Shown here: positions 11,946 to 25,250 of the stretch, in pieces
Layout of the letters: every line of letters starts with the position of its first letter
How positions within the stretch are numbered: position 1 is the first letter of the stretch
Assembly (NCBI RefSeq): GCF_018691265.1
Contig: NW_024881282.1
Span: 49,793,122 to 49,857,121, forward strand
DNA: 64,000 nucleotides
Source of the DNA: Tyto alba
Taxonomy: Eukaryota > Chordata > Aves > Strigiformes > Tytonidae
Direction of reading: 5' to 3'
Position numbers and translations under genes: made by a program
The notes under the pieces: generated by a model
The model's input: the letters and a program-made list of their open reading frames with translations, nothing else
Database searches by the model: none
Told to the model about the DNA's origin: nothing

Positions 11946-13012
11946 TGTATGTCCTGTGTTTGAGTGAGTGGTGGAGTTTTTTTGGTGGCAGGGGAGGGGG
12001 CTATAGGGGCGGCCCCCTGTGAGAAGCTTCCCCAGCTCCAAGCCAGCTCCACTTCTGTTTGGAAAACTGAGCCAATCGGCTGCGCCTCTGCGATAACGTA
12101 TTTAAGAAGGGACGTGGTGACGAGCAGTGGGACTTGTGAGGAGGAGTTGCTGCAGCTGCGTGAACACCAAGGTCAGTGGAGGAATGGAGGAAGACAGGAG
12201 GGGGGAGGTGTGCCGGAGCAGAGACCCCCCTGTATCCTGTGGTGAGACGGCAGGGCGGCCCCCCCTGCCACCCATGAAGATCTACGGTAGAGCAGACATT
12301 GATTTACGGCCTGTGGCTTCCACCTGAATGATCAAGGTTCTGTGCCCGAAGAAGGATGGGGTCTTGTGGGAAAAGGCAGCCCCGCTGCTGTAATTCAGCG
12401 CTGGGAGATTGCAGCATGTGGGGGTGTCCCACGCCGGAGCAGCTCAGGAAGGGCTGCAGCCGTGGGAGGGAATCCAATCGGAGAAAGTTAGTGACCCATG
12501 ACAGAGCAGTGTGGGGAACGCTGTGGCCTGTGGGAGGAACTCATGTTGGAGAAAGTTTGTGGAGGACTGTCTCCTGTGAGAGGGGGACCACGATGGAGCA
12601 GGAGGAACAAGTTTCAGACACTCCCCTCACCAAAGATGAAGGAAGTGGCAGCGCTGACTGCACCCCCCATTCCCTGCCCCTGCGCCACTGGGGGAGGAGG
12701 TAGAGATATCGGGAGCAGAGCTGAGCCCAGGAAGAAGGGAGGGGTGGGGGGAAGGTGTTCTCAAGATGTGGCAATTCTTCTCACTGTCCTACTCCTTTAT
12801 GTGTTGTTAGTGTCTGTAATAAATGTATGTTCTTTTTTAATTCCCCTAACGAGTCTGCCTTTTGCTCGTGATCATAAAGGGAGATTTTTCCCCATCCCAG
12901 TCCTATCTCGAACCCCAAGCCTGGCTCTCTGTCCCTTCTCATTGCTGGAAGAGAAGGGAGAGAGAGAGCCGGTGCGTGGTGGTTGGCTGCCGACCAGGCC
13001 CAAACCACGACA
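11946..13012 (+). mobile_element. Solo LTR, copy 2 (ERVL-like, bird), antisense to TRHDE
   Basis: A 1,067-bp element starting TGTATGTCCTGTG and ending CCACGACA. The flanks are GTGGG (11941-11945) and GTGTG (13013-13017), a 5-bp duplication with one mismatch. It is collinear with copy 1 throughout: CTGTGAGAAGCTTCC, GCGATAACGTATTTAAGAAGG, TGGCATTC-like 3' blocks and GAGTCTGCCTTTTGCTC. It has CCAAT (12072-12076), TATTTAAG (12099-12106) and a canonical AATAAA (12818-12823). It retains many CpGs, suggesting it is younger than most repeats here. No viral coding region adjoins. Confidence 0.88.
12072..12106 (+). promoter_or_regulatory. LTR copy 2 core promoter (CCAAT + TATA-like)
   Basis: CCAAT at 12072-12076 and TATTTAAG at 12099-12106, in the same arrangement as copy 1, with AATAAA about 710 bp downstream. 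A plus-strand promoter is inferred from LTR architecture only. Confidence 0.5.
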
Positions 13013-16000
13013 GTGTGAACTTTCCAGAAACACACAGGTCTATTCTTCTGATGCATGTGTTTAAATCCCGAAAGAGTTCTCTACCTGCCTAGAGAGGAGA
13101 TAATGATTCTGTTTTCATTAAACACTTAAAGTCAGCAAGTTGGATTCCACAAGCTTCAATTTAACACAGGCTACAGTATGATATATCTTCATAGACTATT
13201 TTTTTCCCTTGTTGATTGCAAATGTTCCCCTTAATTTCCATCACTGTCTGGGGAAGAGATGCATGCATATAGCAAAGAAAATTACACAGATTATTATAGA
13301 AATGAACCCATACGTACATGTTGATATACATTTTTACCTCAGTTGTAACAGCATATAAAAACTACTTTGCTGAAATATGTGGAATGGATTTTTTTTTTTT
13401 TTTTTGTTATGGTCCAAAGCCATAGTTTCCTTGCAAGGTGCACCACATCCATGTAAGCTATTGTTTTTCACACTCTCTATTGGAAGAACTACTGATGTTC
13501 CCTTCATGTTCTCAGGAAAGAGGTGAGTTCATGCAACAGCTTTCAAAAGTATCTATAACATATCCTTATGATGACTCATTCTCCAGTCCATTTCATGTTA
13601 TCTTTCTCCATATTTTGTCAGCAAGGCTCTGTTCTCAACTCCAGTTACAGTACATAAGCAAGCAAGCAAAACAAGATCACATGGGGAGTTCACTGTGTCA
13701 CTCAGGAACTGAGCAGATATACAATGAGAATGGTGGAGCTCTTAGAGTGGGTAGTGGACAGAGTTCAGTGCAACTGAAGACAGAGAAAGTTACTCCATTT
13801 TATAGGTGTTTCTTATTTCTGAAGCAGCAGAATACCATTAAGATGACTTCTAGGTCTTAATATTTTGTAAAGATGTGTAGCCATAATTAATGGAGCCAGA
13901 AGCAAGCTGGATTGACTGCAGTTAAAAATCTCGGAGATAATGTTGGCAAAGAGGTAAACTAACCTGAAGTTGCATATATGTAATTAGTTCCTAATGGGAT
14001 TTGTAATTATTGTTATTGATAATTTGACTGACATGAAGAAGTGTGGAGTAAGGAACACGAAGAATAGCTCTAGGAAACATGCTGCTTAAGGAACTAACAG
14101 ATGAATGTTTGTTACAGCTGCACTAATGGACATTTAGGATAATGCTTGCAAAATTAAATCTCTCTATGCTAAGCTCAAAAGGGAAATCATCACTGCAAAA
14201 CAAACAGATTAGTTCTTTTTAAGTTTAACTTCTCCATAAAGACAGATAAGAAGTGAACTCAGAGAGATCTATCTCTTATTCCTGAGCTCTTCACCTTCTT
14301 AATAAGTTCCAAAGTCGTGATTCTTCACTGATGATACTCATCCTGTTCACAACAGAAACTGTTACTCTCATGACTCACTGTTTCTAACTTCTGAATTTAT
14401 CAGCCCATTCAATTCTGCTTGCCCCTCCAGATCACAGATCTAGGACCTGTGTGAATTCTCCTGGGAGGTAGCATGACTATCATGACCACGAGGTCAGCAG
14501 AAGACAGAAACTAGCCAAAGCAGCACGACGGTGTGGCAAGCTATACTCTAGTATTCTGCATCTTCACAAAGCACAACAGCTGGTTTCTTAAGATTTCTAT
14601 TTTAGTACAACTGTATTTGTTTACTTTACACTAAAGGCTTGTCCATCACTAAGAGTGATTTCAAGACTCCTTTTTCCCAGGGAATACTGAATCCAGCAAG
14701 ATGTACTGACTTACCTGGACAGTGGCAAACGTACCTGCCAGCCAAGGCATGCTGGCATGCTTCTATGATTCTCCTTCACTAACCTGGAAGAACTAGGTTC
14801 AAAGATGGTTACACAGGATCTGGTCCCCAAAAGCAGAAGTTTTGCATCCAGCAAAGTAGGAAGGAATGGTCAAAGACTCATGAGTGTCACAGGACTTGTG
14901 ACAAACATACACAGGCAGCTGGCTGACAACTGCTAACTGAAATCACTTATGTCATTTATGGAGCAGGATAATAACCAAGATGAGGAAAGAAGGCAGAATA
15001 CAGAATGAGTCTTTTCTGAGTATCTCTGTGAACTCTCATGGAAAACCACAGACCCATAGAAATGTTAAACATAAATATTTAACAATTATCATTACAGTAA
15101 TAAGAAAAGTAACAGTAACAACCTTCATATCAGAGGGAAAAATATAAAATAATTTCCCTGTCATACAATTGTCTGGAAATATTTACCCAAAGGCACCACA
15201 GAGTATAGCATTAGTTAAATACATACTCTATACATACAGCTTGATCTATCACTCTCTCTTCCAACAATGTCAGTGGAAGGTCAGTGACAGAAATCCTTAT
15301 TTTTCTTGTGTCTTTTTAGCCATCAATCATGTTGCTATCCTTAAAGTCCAGCAAAAGTACTATCAGATATTGCCTGCCAAAGTCCAAATGCATGAGAGCC
15401 AGCGCTGACAGACAAGGTTCTTTTCCAGCTTAGCCATCATGAAGGAAAATTGAAATATTGTCTGTCACTCGGGTATTAACTGATTATGGGCTACAGTGAA
15501 ACCAGGTAACAAACATAAACACCACAGAAATACTATGATGACCAGTCCTATGCCTGAACCGAACCAGTCACACTGTTTCTCCAGGTATGTCTCTGGCAGC
15601 CACCTGAGAAACTTAGCAAGCACGTATCTACAACCAAAAAAATTCTGTAGAGCAAACTGGGATAGTCTTGGCAAGTATCTTAACAGATAAAACAGTCAAA
15701 TCAAAGAATGTTGATTCATAAACAGTGGTTGAATGCATACTGATGTTCAGGTTAAGCATTTCTCAAGTGCAGGTTAAAAAGTTTACAAAACTTCACCAAT
15801 AGCATCCAGAGTGAAAACTTGTCTAGTCTCTCCTCTACCTAAAGCAGATTCATACCAATGTCATTCCTGACAGAAATTTGTCTAGTTTTGTTTACATAGG
15901 CCTCTAGTGATGGATATCCTAGGAGCACTAGAATTTCAGTACTCCTCAGAGGTGTGATAACAACTCTGGTCTTTTGCCCCATCAATAGTCACAGAAGAAT

Positions 16001-19000
16001 ACAAACAGATCCATTTCATGTCCTAAAATGAACTGCTGTTTATGTAGCTTCAGTATAAACTACAAAAAGGAGGGGTCCCTCTCTATTTTATTCTAGATTA
16101 GAGGGCTTTGGTTGACATCACTGGTCACATAGAAAGGAGCCCAGACTTAAAAAGAGCCTCTACAAGCCATCTCTAAGCCAGGCTTCTTCATACTGAGTCA
16201 AAAATAAACATGACTACAAAATCAAAATATAACCAAAAAGATCACATTTGAGACATGTTGTTGTTTGATCACTTTTATATAATTGTTCTCACCCATCAGT
16301 TTATCAGCATGTCAATCATTCTATAGCCACTGTTACACGAGAGAACTTTAGCATGTGTTAGAAACATGGTACCACATGAGGTTTGTCTTATTATCTGTGT
16401 TCTGAATTTCACAGTTGCCCACTGAACTAAGGTGGAGAACAGAACAGAAACACAGACTAGCAAAGAGATCTGATTTAGTTATTAGACAAATTACCTCTAG
16501 ACAAACATCCTGGCACAGGAGGTTTTTCATGCTTAAAGAGGCTGCTGATGAACTGTGGTAAAAAGCTGATATCCCATTTTTACAAGGGCAAAAGTGGAAA
16601 AAGACCCTTCAAAAGTTAGGTATATATTAAGTGGCTTATGACATTATAGAATATCATATGTACCAACCCCCCTGCTTACACTCAAGAAATTGGTAGGGTG
16701 GCTACTGCTAAAGAGAAAAGAGGCAATGATCAGAAAAAGAAAGCACTGAATGTGGCAATGAAATATCCCTCACAAAGAATTCCCACTAAAAGTCTCATAG
16801 CAATCAAAAATAATCTTTAATTTATATGAGCTTTTAATGAGTCAGATAAAAGCAGGAAATCTAGATTATATTATGAAACATCAGTGTGTATTCAGCTGCA
16901 TTCTGACCTTGATTTGTTCTTTACACTGAGCCGCTGAACTTATGGACAGATCCCAGCACATTCATTTTCCCCTTAGGGACAAAGTACCAAATGGTAGTGT
17001 AATTGCCAAGGGAAAATTATTACTCTGTTCTGAATTATTTCTATCATAAATCCAGTACCAGTCAAACAGACTCTGTCAGAAAAACGACAGGGTTGCTGTA
17101 CAGTGATGAGAGTCCCACATACAAGTGCACCATAAATCCCTTAGTCCCACCACCCAACAAAGTCATTATAAGTTATGTGTTTAAATCAAAATTAGAAAAT
17201 CCAAGCTGGCAGCAAACTGGTCTGCATTGTTGAAACAATGGAAATGAGGTGATTTACTTGCTTCTGGTTTAAAACTCACCCTGCATCATCTGTTTCTTAT
17301 GAAATATGTAAAACATGACTAGCTTTTTGTCTGGATAATTTTGAAAGGGTAAAGCGCAGCTCTTCAGAACATATATGTGCAACTCAGATTAACTTCAATT
17401 CTGTTTCTGTGCATGTGCAATATATGAATAATTAGACTGTACTCATTAACCCATAAAGGGACAGTTTAAAATACGTTAGGGTTCTTATTCATTGATTCAT
17501 TCTTTTACCTTTAAAGTCAAGTGTATGGATTAGAATAAATCACAGAGAAACTTGGTGCCAGTGAATATTCACATTTAACTGTATTTGGCTTTTTCTAACC
17601 CTATTCACTTCTTCTGGACCCACCAAGGACCGGTGCCCCTACTGATGCGTTCAGGATATTCTTTCTCACAGTGCTTTAACAGCAGTTCTTTGGTAGCTGA
17701 GTAAAACCAGGTATATAGAACCCTGATACATAAAAAAATGCTTTAAGCAAGGCAACCTGTGCAACAGGGAAACTAACTCTTGTAGTCACAGATTTTACCT
17801 TCAACTCCTGCAAGACTAGGAAGTCAAAGATTAAAAATTTATGATGACTGACATCCATGTTCAACAAGGGAAGCTGGAAAAAGAATGTTTTTTTCATATA
17901 GAACTAATAGGCAACCTGTCAAGAAGGCCCTGTGATCTCCAGTATCAACAAATGATCTACCTCATCTTCCACTCCCTGGGTTGGGCTGCCTTATGACCAG
18001 ATAAGGATTCTGCTGTTCTCAGGCACCGAAAGTGACTTAACGGAGGCATTATGATTTGTACCAGCTACGGACTTCCATGTAAACAGGACAGGAATCCGTA
18101 TCTGCTCTTTGATAAATACATCAGCAACGTTTGGCTTACATGCTCATTTTAAGTACTAAATTTAAGCAGCACTCAATCTCTCCAACATCAAAGGATACAG
18201 AAAGTATGACAGTTTTAAGTGAAGCCTGCTTATTATTATGTTTTCTTACATGCAAAATATGAGGACTCTTCAAGTGACATTCAACTCCACATAAGAGCAT
18301 TTGAAGAATCCTACAAAGAACAGTTCAAATTCAAAGTAATTATCAGAGCATCACGTGGCTTAAATTATCTTGCAGAGTTTTAGAGTTGCCACATAAGCAA
18401 AGACTAATACTAATTTGAATTAATCACCTTTGTTGAAAACAGAAAAAAAACCCAAACTTAAAACCCTGTGTTTGTAAAAATGCAACAAAAATTCCTTCAG
18501 ACTGGAGTTCAGTACCTCTCCTTTCCTCTTCTTCCCCATATGAAAAAAAAACCTAAATTAAAAAAGCATAGTGCAGGGTGAAAACGAGTAATCTCACTGC
18601 TGAAAATCAAGACTATGCAGTAAGGTATGTCATGCTTTTCATTATCATGAAACCCTGATTGTAGAGAAATATGTCATTCACAGACTTAAATAAAGAAATT
18701 TGAATGTATTTTGGGGGCTAATAGATGTCAATTTCAGATCACTCAGTTAGCAGAAGTGCTATTTATTTTCTTTCTCAATGGTTTTGTTGGGAAGGGAAGA
18801 ACGAAAGAGCCCTTCTATTCCTTAAATTGTCAATGGGCAATGGTATCTATAAAAGCATGTTTGGGCAAATTCAAAACTGAGTTAGTTTATTATTATGCAG
18901 AATACTTTTTCATATCTCTTTTTTTCCTGTTCTAATGTTTATAATTTGCATAACAGTCAGCCAAGTGAAATACCTGTTTAAAAGCTAGAAACTTCACATA

Positions 19001-19149
19001 GAAAGCACAGAAGCCTGATCTTGAAAATACACATCCATTCTGAATTTTGTTTGCCAGGGTATCTACAGGATTGGATATTATTTCTGTAAAAGCCATCGCC
19101 TATAAACATATTTATAATAAAAGACTCTCTGAAATTCTCATAAACCCTC

Positions 19150-19310
19150 ACCTATTCTCTTATCTCCATTTTACAGAGAGAAAACAGACACAAAGAGTTT
19201 AAGTGATTTTACCAAGATCACCCAGGAAGTCTATAGCAGAAACAGCATCCCAGCTTTCTCTAGCCCCTGTGCAGTGCCTTAGTTGTAACACAGTCCTTCC
19301 TGTCATTTAT
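19150..19310 (+). mobile_element. MIR-like SINE fragment
   Basis: The stretch contains TTATCTCCATTTTACAGA, then a GAAA-CAGACACAAAGAG block, TTAAGTGATTTTACCAAG, ATCACCCAGGAAGTC, AGCAGAAACAGCATCCCAGC, and a tail with GTGCAGTGCCTTAG. This order matches the core-to-3' part of the MIR family (cattttacagatgagg, gttaagtaacttg, ccaaggtcacacagc, gcagagccgggatt). MIRs are ancient tRNA-derived SINEs mobilised by L2-type LINEs; recognisable copies are scarce in birds. Identity looks about 70% by eye. Ends are approximate. Confidence 0.8.
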
Positions 19311-19749
19311 TGCTTGGTTTCTGGGTAGAGGAAAACACATTTTTAGCCAAATAGGAAGGAGTTAAACTAACACAGCATTGATTTCCAAGACTTCCATTAA
19401 ATTTTATCAGGTGAAGGGACCTTAGCCTATAGCTTGAAAAACTGTTTTATAAAATCACCAAATGAAGACCAAAAAACTTGAAAGTGTAATCTGAACTTTG
19501 AATTCAAAAGCTCACCCTGGCAGTATGTTTTCCAAGCAGATAGAGCATACACTGACAAAGACCAGACCTCCTCCAGACAACAATCATGGCCAACAGCAAT
19601 CAGATAAGCCCCAAACGTAGGATCATTTCTGAGAAGCAATGGTGCAGTCAGGTCAAAACAGCAGGCAAAGCAGTCAGTAGCCTAAAGTGGCAGACTATTT
19701 TGTTTACATTGATGAGGCATCAGCCTTCTCCTTTCTAGCTAGAAAAGTT

Positions 19750-20160
19750 GGTTCTTGCATACATCCTTTGTTGATGTTGGGAAAGGACAGGGTGTTTGGA
19801 GCAGCACCTCGAGCCTCTCATGGTGGTTCATTGCTGCTACCTTGGCTAAGGTAGCAGCAGGGTCTTTTGCTCTCCATACTTGTCCTGCCAGACCCTCAGA
19901 AAGAAAAGTGATGGGGTTCTGGGATAAGGGTAAGGAGGAAAAAAACCCTGTTTATTGTGAGAGGGCAGGTGAGGGAGGTGGGGAAAAGGGCTGATGAGGC
20001 TGCAGGGAATAAAAAGGGGTCTGCAGATGAGAGGAAGGCATAGGGAAGAGGTATAAGCTAGGTAGGAGAGGATAGGGCCCCCACAGAATGGCATAGGTTG
20101 TGAGACTGAAGATTTCCCACTGCCCCACCAATACAGAGATTCTTGAAGCCATATTTGCAC
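19750..20160. other. GC-rich patch with perfect 12-bp hairpin
   Basis: More G+C-rich than surrounding intron, with purine-rich blocks (AAAAGGGG, GAGGGAGG). It contains a perfect 12-bp inverted repeat TGCTGCTACCTT / AAGGTAGCAGCA around a 4-nt GGCT loop (19832-19859). Short frames on both strands show no family similarity. It could be a diverged LTR piece or an enhancer-like element; not identified. Confidence 0.4.
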
Positions 20161-23100
20161 CTCCCAGCCCCCTTTCTAATACTCAGAGTTGCTAAGAAGC
20201 CTTCTGCATGCTCATGCCACTCTCCCCTTCTTGTTCAACCTCAAACTCCAAGTTAAGCATTCTCTCGAAGTGTAACTCAGACTTCATTTAATTAATGTTT
20301 CTGAAACAAATTTCACAGACTGTTTCTCTCCCCTGTCATTACACAGCAGTCCCTGGCATCTGCAATGCAACATGGATACATCCATACCAAGCTGACCTCA
20401 GAGACTGGATTGAATTATAACGGGCCAAGACTGAGGGGTGAAAAGACAATGGGCTAACAACCATTAGCTAAAAATAATTCTTTCACTCCCTTGAAACCAG
20501 AATCATGTTTTCCTGACAGTTCATTCTGGCTTCAGTTAAGAACATAGTTAACGTAGTTTACAGGATAAAAAGAATTACTGTTATAATAACTCAGAAGTAC
20601 CAGAAATAATTGAAGCATAGGTAAATTTTGTGGGGATGTGGATTTAGAACATCATCCACTTCTACAGGATAGATGTATACTAGACCCCTGCACTAAACAC
20701 TCTGCAGAGAACTCAGATACACAGTTTCTCTTTTGTACGTGCTGAAGAGTCTTCTACAACTTCTTCCCTGGCTCTTAGCAGGTTTTTCTATTGTCCAGGA
20801 TGCTCTCACAGCACCGACACTTCCCTGGGAAGTGTTGAGCAATTTGCTTTACTGCTCTTAGCTACGCAACAGGATCAGATGCACATGTGATACATACTAC
20901 AAAAGCAGAACTGACTTTTAGTGTGCTTACTCTCAAGAATTGCTTTGACTCTTCTTGTACAAACATATGCAAGTGTTAGCTGAAATGTGTATCTTCATGT
21001 AAAGCAGATATCAAGGCTGTGATATGTCACAGAACGTATGGACTGATATGCAGCATATGGAATGAATGATGGCTACCGTAAAATATTCGTAACTTTCTAT
21101 ATTCTCTAAAAAAGGTGCAGCTTCTCTGACCCATTGAAAGAGTATTTTGGTCAAAGGAAACCCAGTAACTTTTGTAGGAAGCCATATCTAAATCAATTGC
21201 TGGTGAACCATCACCAAAATTTGCCTCACAGTGAAAGAGTTATTATGGCATCTGCTGAAATAATGTAGATGAGGTCTTATTTATTAAAATAGTAAATCTA
21301 TACCACTATTATTCAAGTGTGATACAAACTATCGATCTAATACTTGCTACCTTAGCTGGTACTCAGAGGCAATAATTAAGGGGGCTGCTTAACATATCTG
21401 TTGTTTGCCTCTGCGTTGAACTATTACCAAATGCAATCAGGAGTAATAATGAAGGCTGGAGTTACGCTGCAGTTCATTCATTTAAATGACCTTATATGAT
21501 TGTTTATGAATACCCAAGCAAAACAAGGTCAACAACCCTGGACGTGGCTGTTGAAATTTTGAAACATTTTGAAGTATATTAATTGGGCTAGGTGAGAACT
21601 TCTACCTTTGGCACCTACTTATTATCCAGCCCCAAAATTTTAAATGGGCCCTCAAATGCCTTGACTTTTCCTGACATTACACTGAGCAGGACTTTAAGTA
21701 ACACAAACAAGTGTAACATGGAACCAATTAGCCCAGATGTTGGAAGACTTCAAATGCTACAATAAATGAAATCTTAATCTCTGGAGAAGGAAAACAACAA
21801 TGAAAATCACTTAAACTCTGTAGTTTAGTTTTGTTATACAAGTGTTTCCACCAGAAATTTCAAGAAAACATTCTTCTGATTTAGCAGTAATAATTCTGGA
21901 TTTTATATGGAAGGGTAAAAACTAGAGGCTTAGCCACAAGATAACTCTCAGTTTCCAGAAATAAAATCAGCTAATCATTATGAAGGGTGGTGCTACCCCA
22001 GACAGCTGAATGGATAAGATGTTTTTGCCAGAGTGGCAATACTCCACATCTAGGAATTATCTTAAGGAATAAGGAGAGGGTTGGGGTTTTTTTTTTAAGA
22101 AAAAAATAAAACAAGGGGCCTAAAGACATGGTTTTCCCTATCCCAAAGGCTATACTTGGTTAACTGAGACTTTCTTTTTAATTTACTTCTCAAGTTGGTG
22201 AGAAGGTGATCCGGACTGAGCATTAGCTTACTTCAGTATTTTACTTCTGGAATCAACCTTGAAGTCAAATTCACCAGCTGTTAAAGATGAATTTGTGTCA
22301 CAGGAGAGAATCTGGATTTATGTATTGAAAGGTAGACTGGCACTGCCTTTTTCCCTTACCCTCAGAATTTGGTTTTCTAGAGTCAGCAGAACTCACAGCT
22401 TGGAAAGAAGCAAGCCAAGAAGAACTGATTAATGGCAGGAAAACAATAATCGTAACTCATCATATATCTGCACCAGGTTCACAGATTTGGCCTGGTGAAT
22501 GAAATTCTGAGAGAGGGGAACTCTCATGAAGGTCATCTGCAGCAGGGAAGTCACTTAGTTGAGAGATAATTCTGAAGGTATATTTTTTGTCATTGCTCAT
22601 TTCTCATACAGTTCACTATACTTGTGAAGTCTAGAGGGGTAGTCTTTTCTGGCCTAAAAAAACCTTCATCTGAAGAGACTATAGGTCACTCTCCCACTAA
22701 TCTGTGAAAGGAAATGGACAGCACTCCAACATGGCTATCCATTCCTGGAGCAGAACAATTATGTAACAACATCATCTCAGGCTTTCTCATTAATCCAGTT
22801 AAGAAAAAGCTTCTACTAAATGTCAAAGAAATGCTGCTAAGAAATATGCAAAAATTACTGTCCAGTTTTATCTTTGGCCTTTGTTAACATGTTACCAATG
22901 AGTGTAGTCTTGACATGCACTGCACTGTCACTAGGCCTATGACCCACCTAAAATGTAACCATCAGGAAAATTTGAAATCCAAGGAACTCCACCACTATAT
23001 CTTCAACCACAGAACAGAAGACAAGATATTAATTGATAGCAAGACAGATTGTCAGCATCAAAAAAAATGGTTTCCTGAGCAACTTGCATGCAAACCAGAC

Positions 23101-24109
23101 CTATTTCTTTGACATAATATTGGATTAAGTCAACCAGTTTAATGAGGCGAAGTGAATATGAAGATTTAGATCCCATCAAGGAAGAACTAGAGGTGACACA
23201 ACACTCCCGACATTAGGAGGGTAATTTATCTTATCCTATGTGGTTAAGTGGCTTTGAGAGGTCAGGTGCACTCTTCCTTCCATTAGCTGTCAGTGCACTG
23301 CAAGGTGACAAGCTCAGATTTACAGGTGTACCTTTGGAATGCCTGAAGTAAAATGGGAGGCATCCCACCCCACATAATCACTAACTGGCCCCTTATCTTA
23401 AGGAAAGAGAAAGGTAGAAGTTGACGACATTATTCACACTCTCAAGAAACAGTAGTATCTTTATTATTTCCTGTGACACTTCTGATTGGAGCTATCTGAA
23501 CTGCCCTCTGCTCAGTTTAAGTTCAGAATAGAACCACAGTTCTATTTGTCTTCTCTGGGCTTTTTCAGTCAACACATTCCATTTACTACAATCAACACAT
23601 TTTCAAATTGTACAGAAGTTTCATACAAAACATCCCCAAAAGATAAATGATCTTCAAGAAGAAGGGAACAGAGAGTGACAAGGTGCTATTCTTGATCAAG
23701 AATCTGGGGCATGTATTTCTATGAGCTACATTACTGCCAAGGCTATGGCACTCCAGATCCTCAGGGTGTGTGCATGTACTACAGCTGAGAACAGAATTAT
23801 GCTTAAAAATTTAAAAAACAAGCAAGCTTGTGAGAATTCAAACACAGTGGGCAAGCTATAGCTTTCTTTTACTGTTATTATTCAATTCAATACTGCTTGA
23901 TTAATTTTATGGAACCAAAATATACCAAGAAGGAAGAAGAAGGAATATATTTCTATATAAAATGGGCAAAACTTCATGAAATTATTGTTATAGAGCTTAA
24001 AATATTCCTTGGAGATATCAATTCATTTATGTTGCTTATTTTTGAGATATCATTAGGCTGGACAGTAAAAGAATAAGAAATGTTTTGGAGGAATTAAATC
24101 AAACACACC

Positions 24110-24110
24110 T

Positions 24111-24143
<33 letters not shown>
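24110..24143. repeat. T8/A26 homopolymer junction
   Basis: Eight T followed directly by 26 A. It is the longest A run in the window. It might be the tail of an old retroposed sequence, but no body upstream is recognisable. Confidence 0.85.
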
Positions 24144-24879
24144 CAGTGCTCCAAAATAATTTATATGAGCAAATTTTTCATCTTTCTCCAGATCTAAATA
24201 TTATTAAATTTCACTAAAGACCTGTACTTGTTCCACAAAATCAATTAACAGTAAAACTACACAGCAATATCATATTAGGACATACCATATTAGGACACAG
24301 TGGAAAAATTGAGTCAAACTCTTCTGATGTGGAATGGATATTACCGTATCAAGTTCAACAACACACTAGGGAGTACTTCATAAATTTCTTAGAAGGATGG
24401 GGCATTTAGAAGAAATACAGTCTCTTCTGTACAGTAAAAAATAACTGTTTATGTTAGAAATTATTTTAAAAAGGACCAGCATGAATTTAAGAAGTTATGT
24501 TTTAATTTTTGCATTATTTTATCACTGAAAATAATAGCTAGGGATTAAAATAAAAGTATGTATTCCACGGATCTCTTCTCTCTCTCAAAATGTGTATGTT
24601 TATAGTTGTAGACAAGAAGATAACACATCAGTGCATCTAGGGACCACAACTGAGGACTGAATTAAAAACAGACAGTGTTCTCTGAAGCCAGGTCTAAACT
24701 ACCAATTACGGACTCTATGCCTGGTCAATAAGGTTACTCACCTTTTCTCATGTCACAGTCAGAGACAATCCTATGCGTTTAATCTCCCCATCACATAACA
24801 TTAGACAGGCAGGGATAAACACACACTGTGCATCGGAGACGATACTGAATCAGCACTGCATCCACAAGGCAGGTAACAT

Positions 24880-25250
24880 CCAAACCAGGGTACTGCTCCA
24901 AAATAAAGCGAAGCGACTTTCTGCACCGCACCTCGCAGCCAAGGCAGGGAAAGCTAAGCTGCTTTTAGGTTACGGGTGGCCTTCTGAACACTTGAGGTTT
25001 TGAGGAAGTTGGAAGGGTCTGTGGGATTTGGATAGCCCTCAGAGCTCGTTTTAGGAACACTGTTGTGTCACGCTGCAGCACCCGACACAGCAGGGGCAGC
25101 TGTGCCGCACTGCAGCATCCACGTGCGACTCCCCATTGCTTCTCCCAGGAAGAGCTCTTCCACCTGCTTCCATACTCCCAGAAGTTCAGGTGCTCTGCCA
25201 TCAAGGCCCACCCCCGACACACTCCTCACAGTCTCTCAATGCCTCTCTAG
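24880..25250. other. CpG-bearing GC-rich patch, unidentified
   Basis: The block includes GCGAAGCGAC, GCACCGCACCTCGCAGCC, CACGTGCGAC and other CpGs, in contrast to CpG-poor surroundings. Frames of 60-85 codons exist on both strands without recognisable similarity. CpG retention suggests a comparatively recent insertion (LTR or other retrotransposon fragment) or a protected CpG-containing regulatory element. Confidence 0.35.

Noticed and set aside
11964..13092. Frames of 66-188 codons on both strands
   Set aside because: Within solo LTR copy 2, with no protein family similarity.
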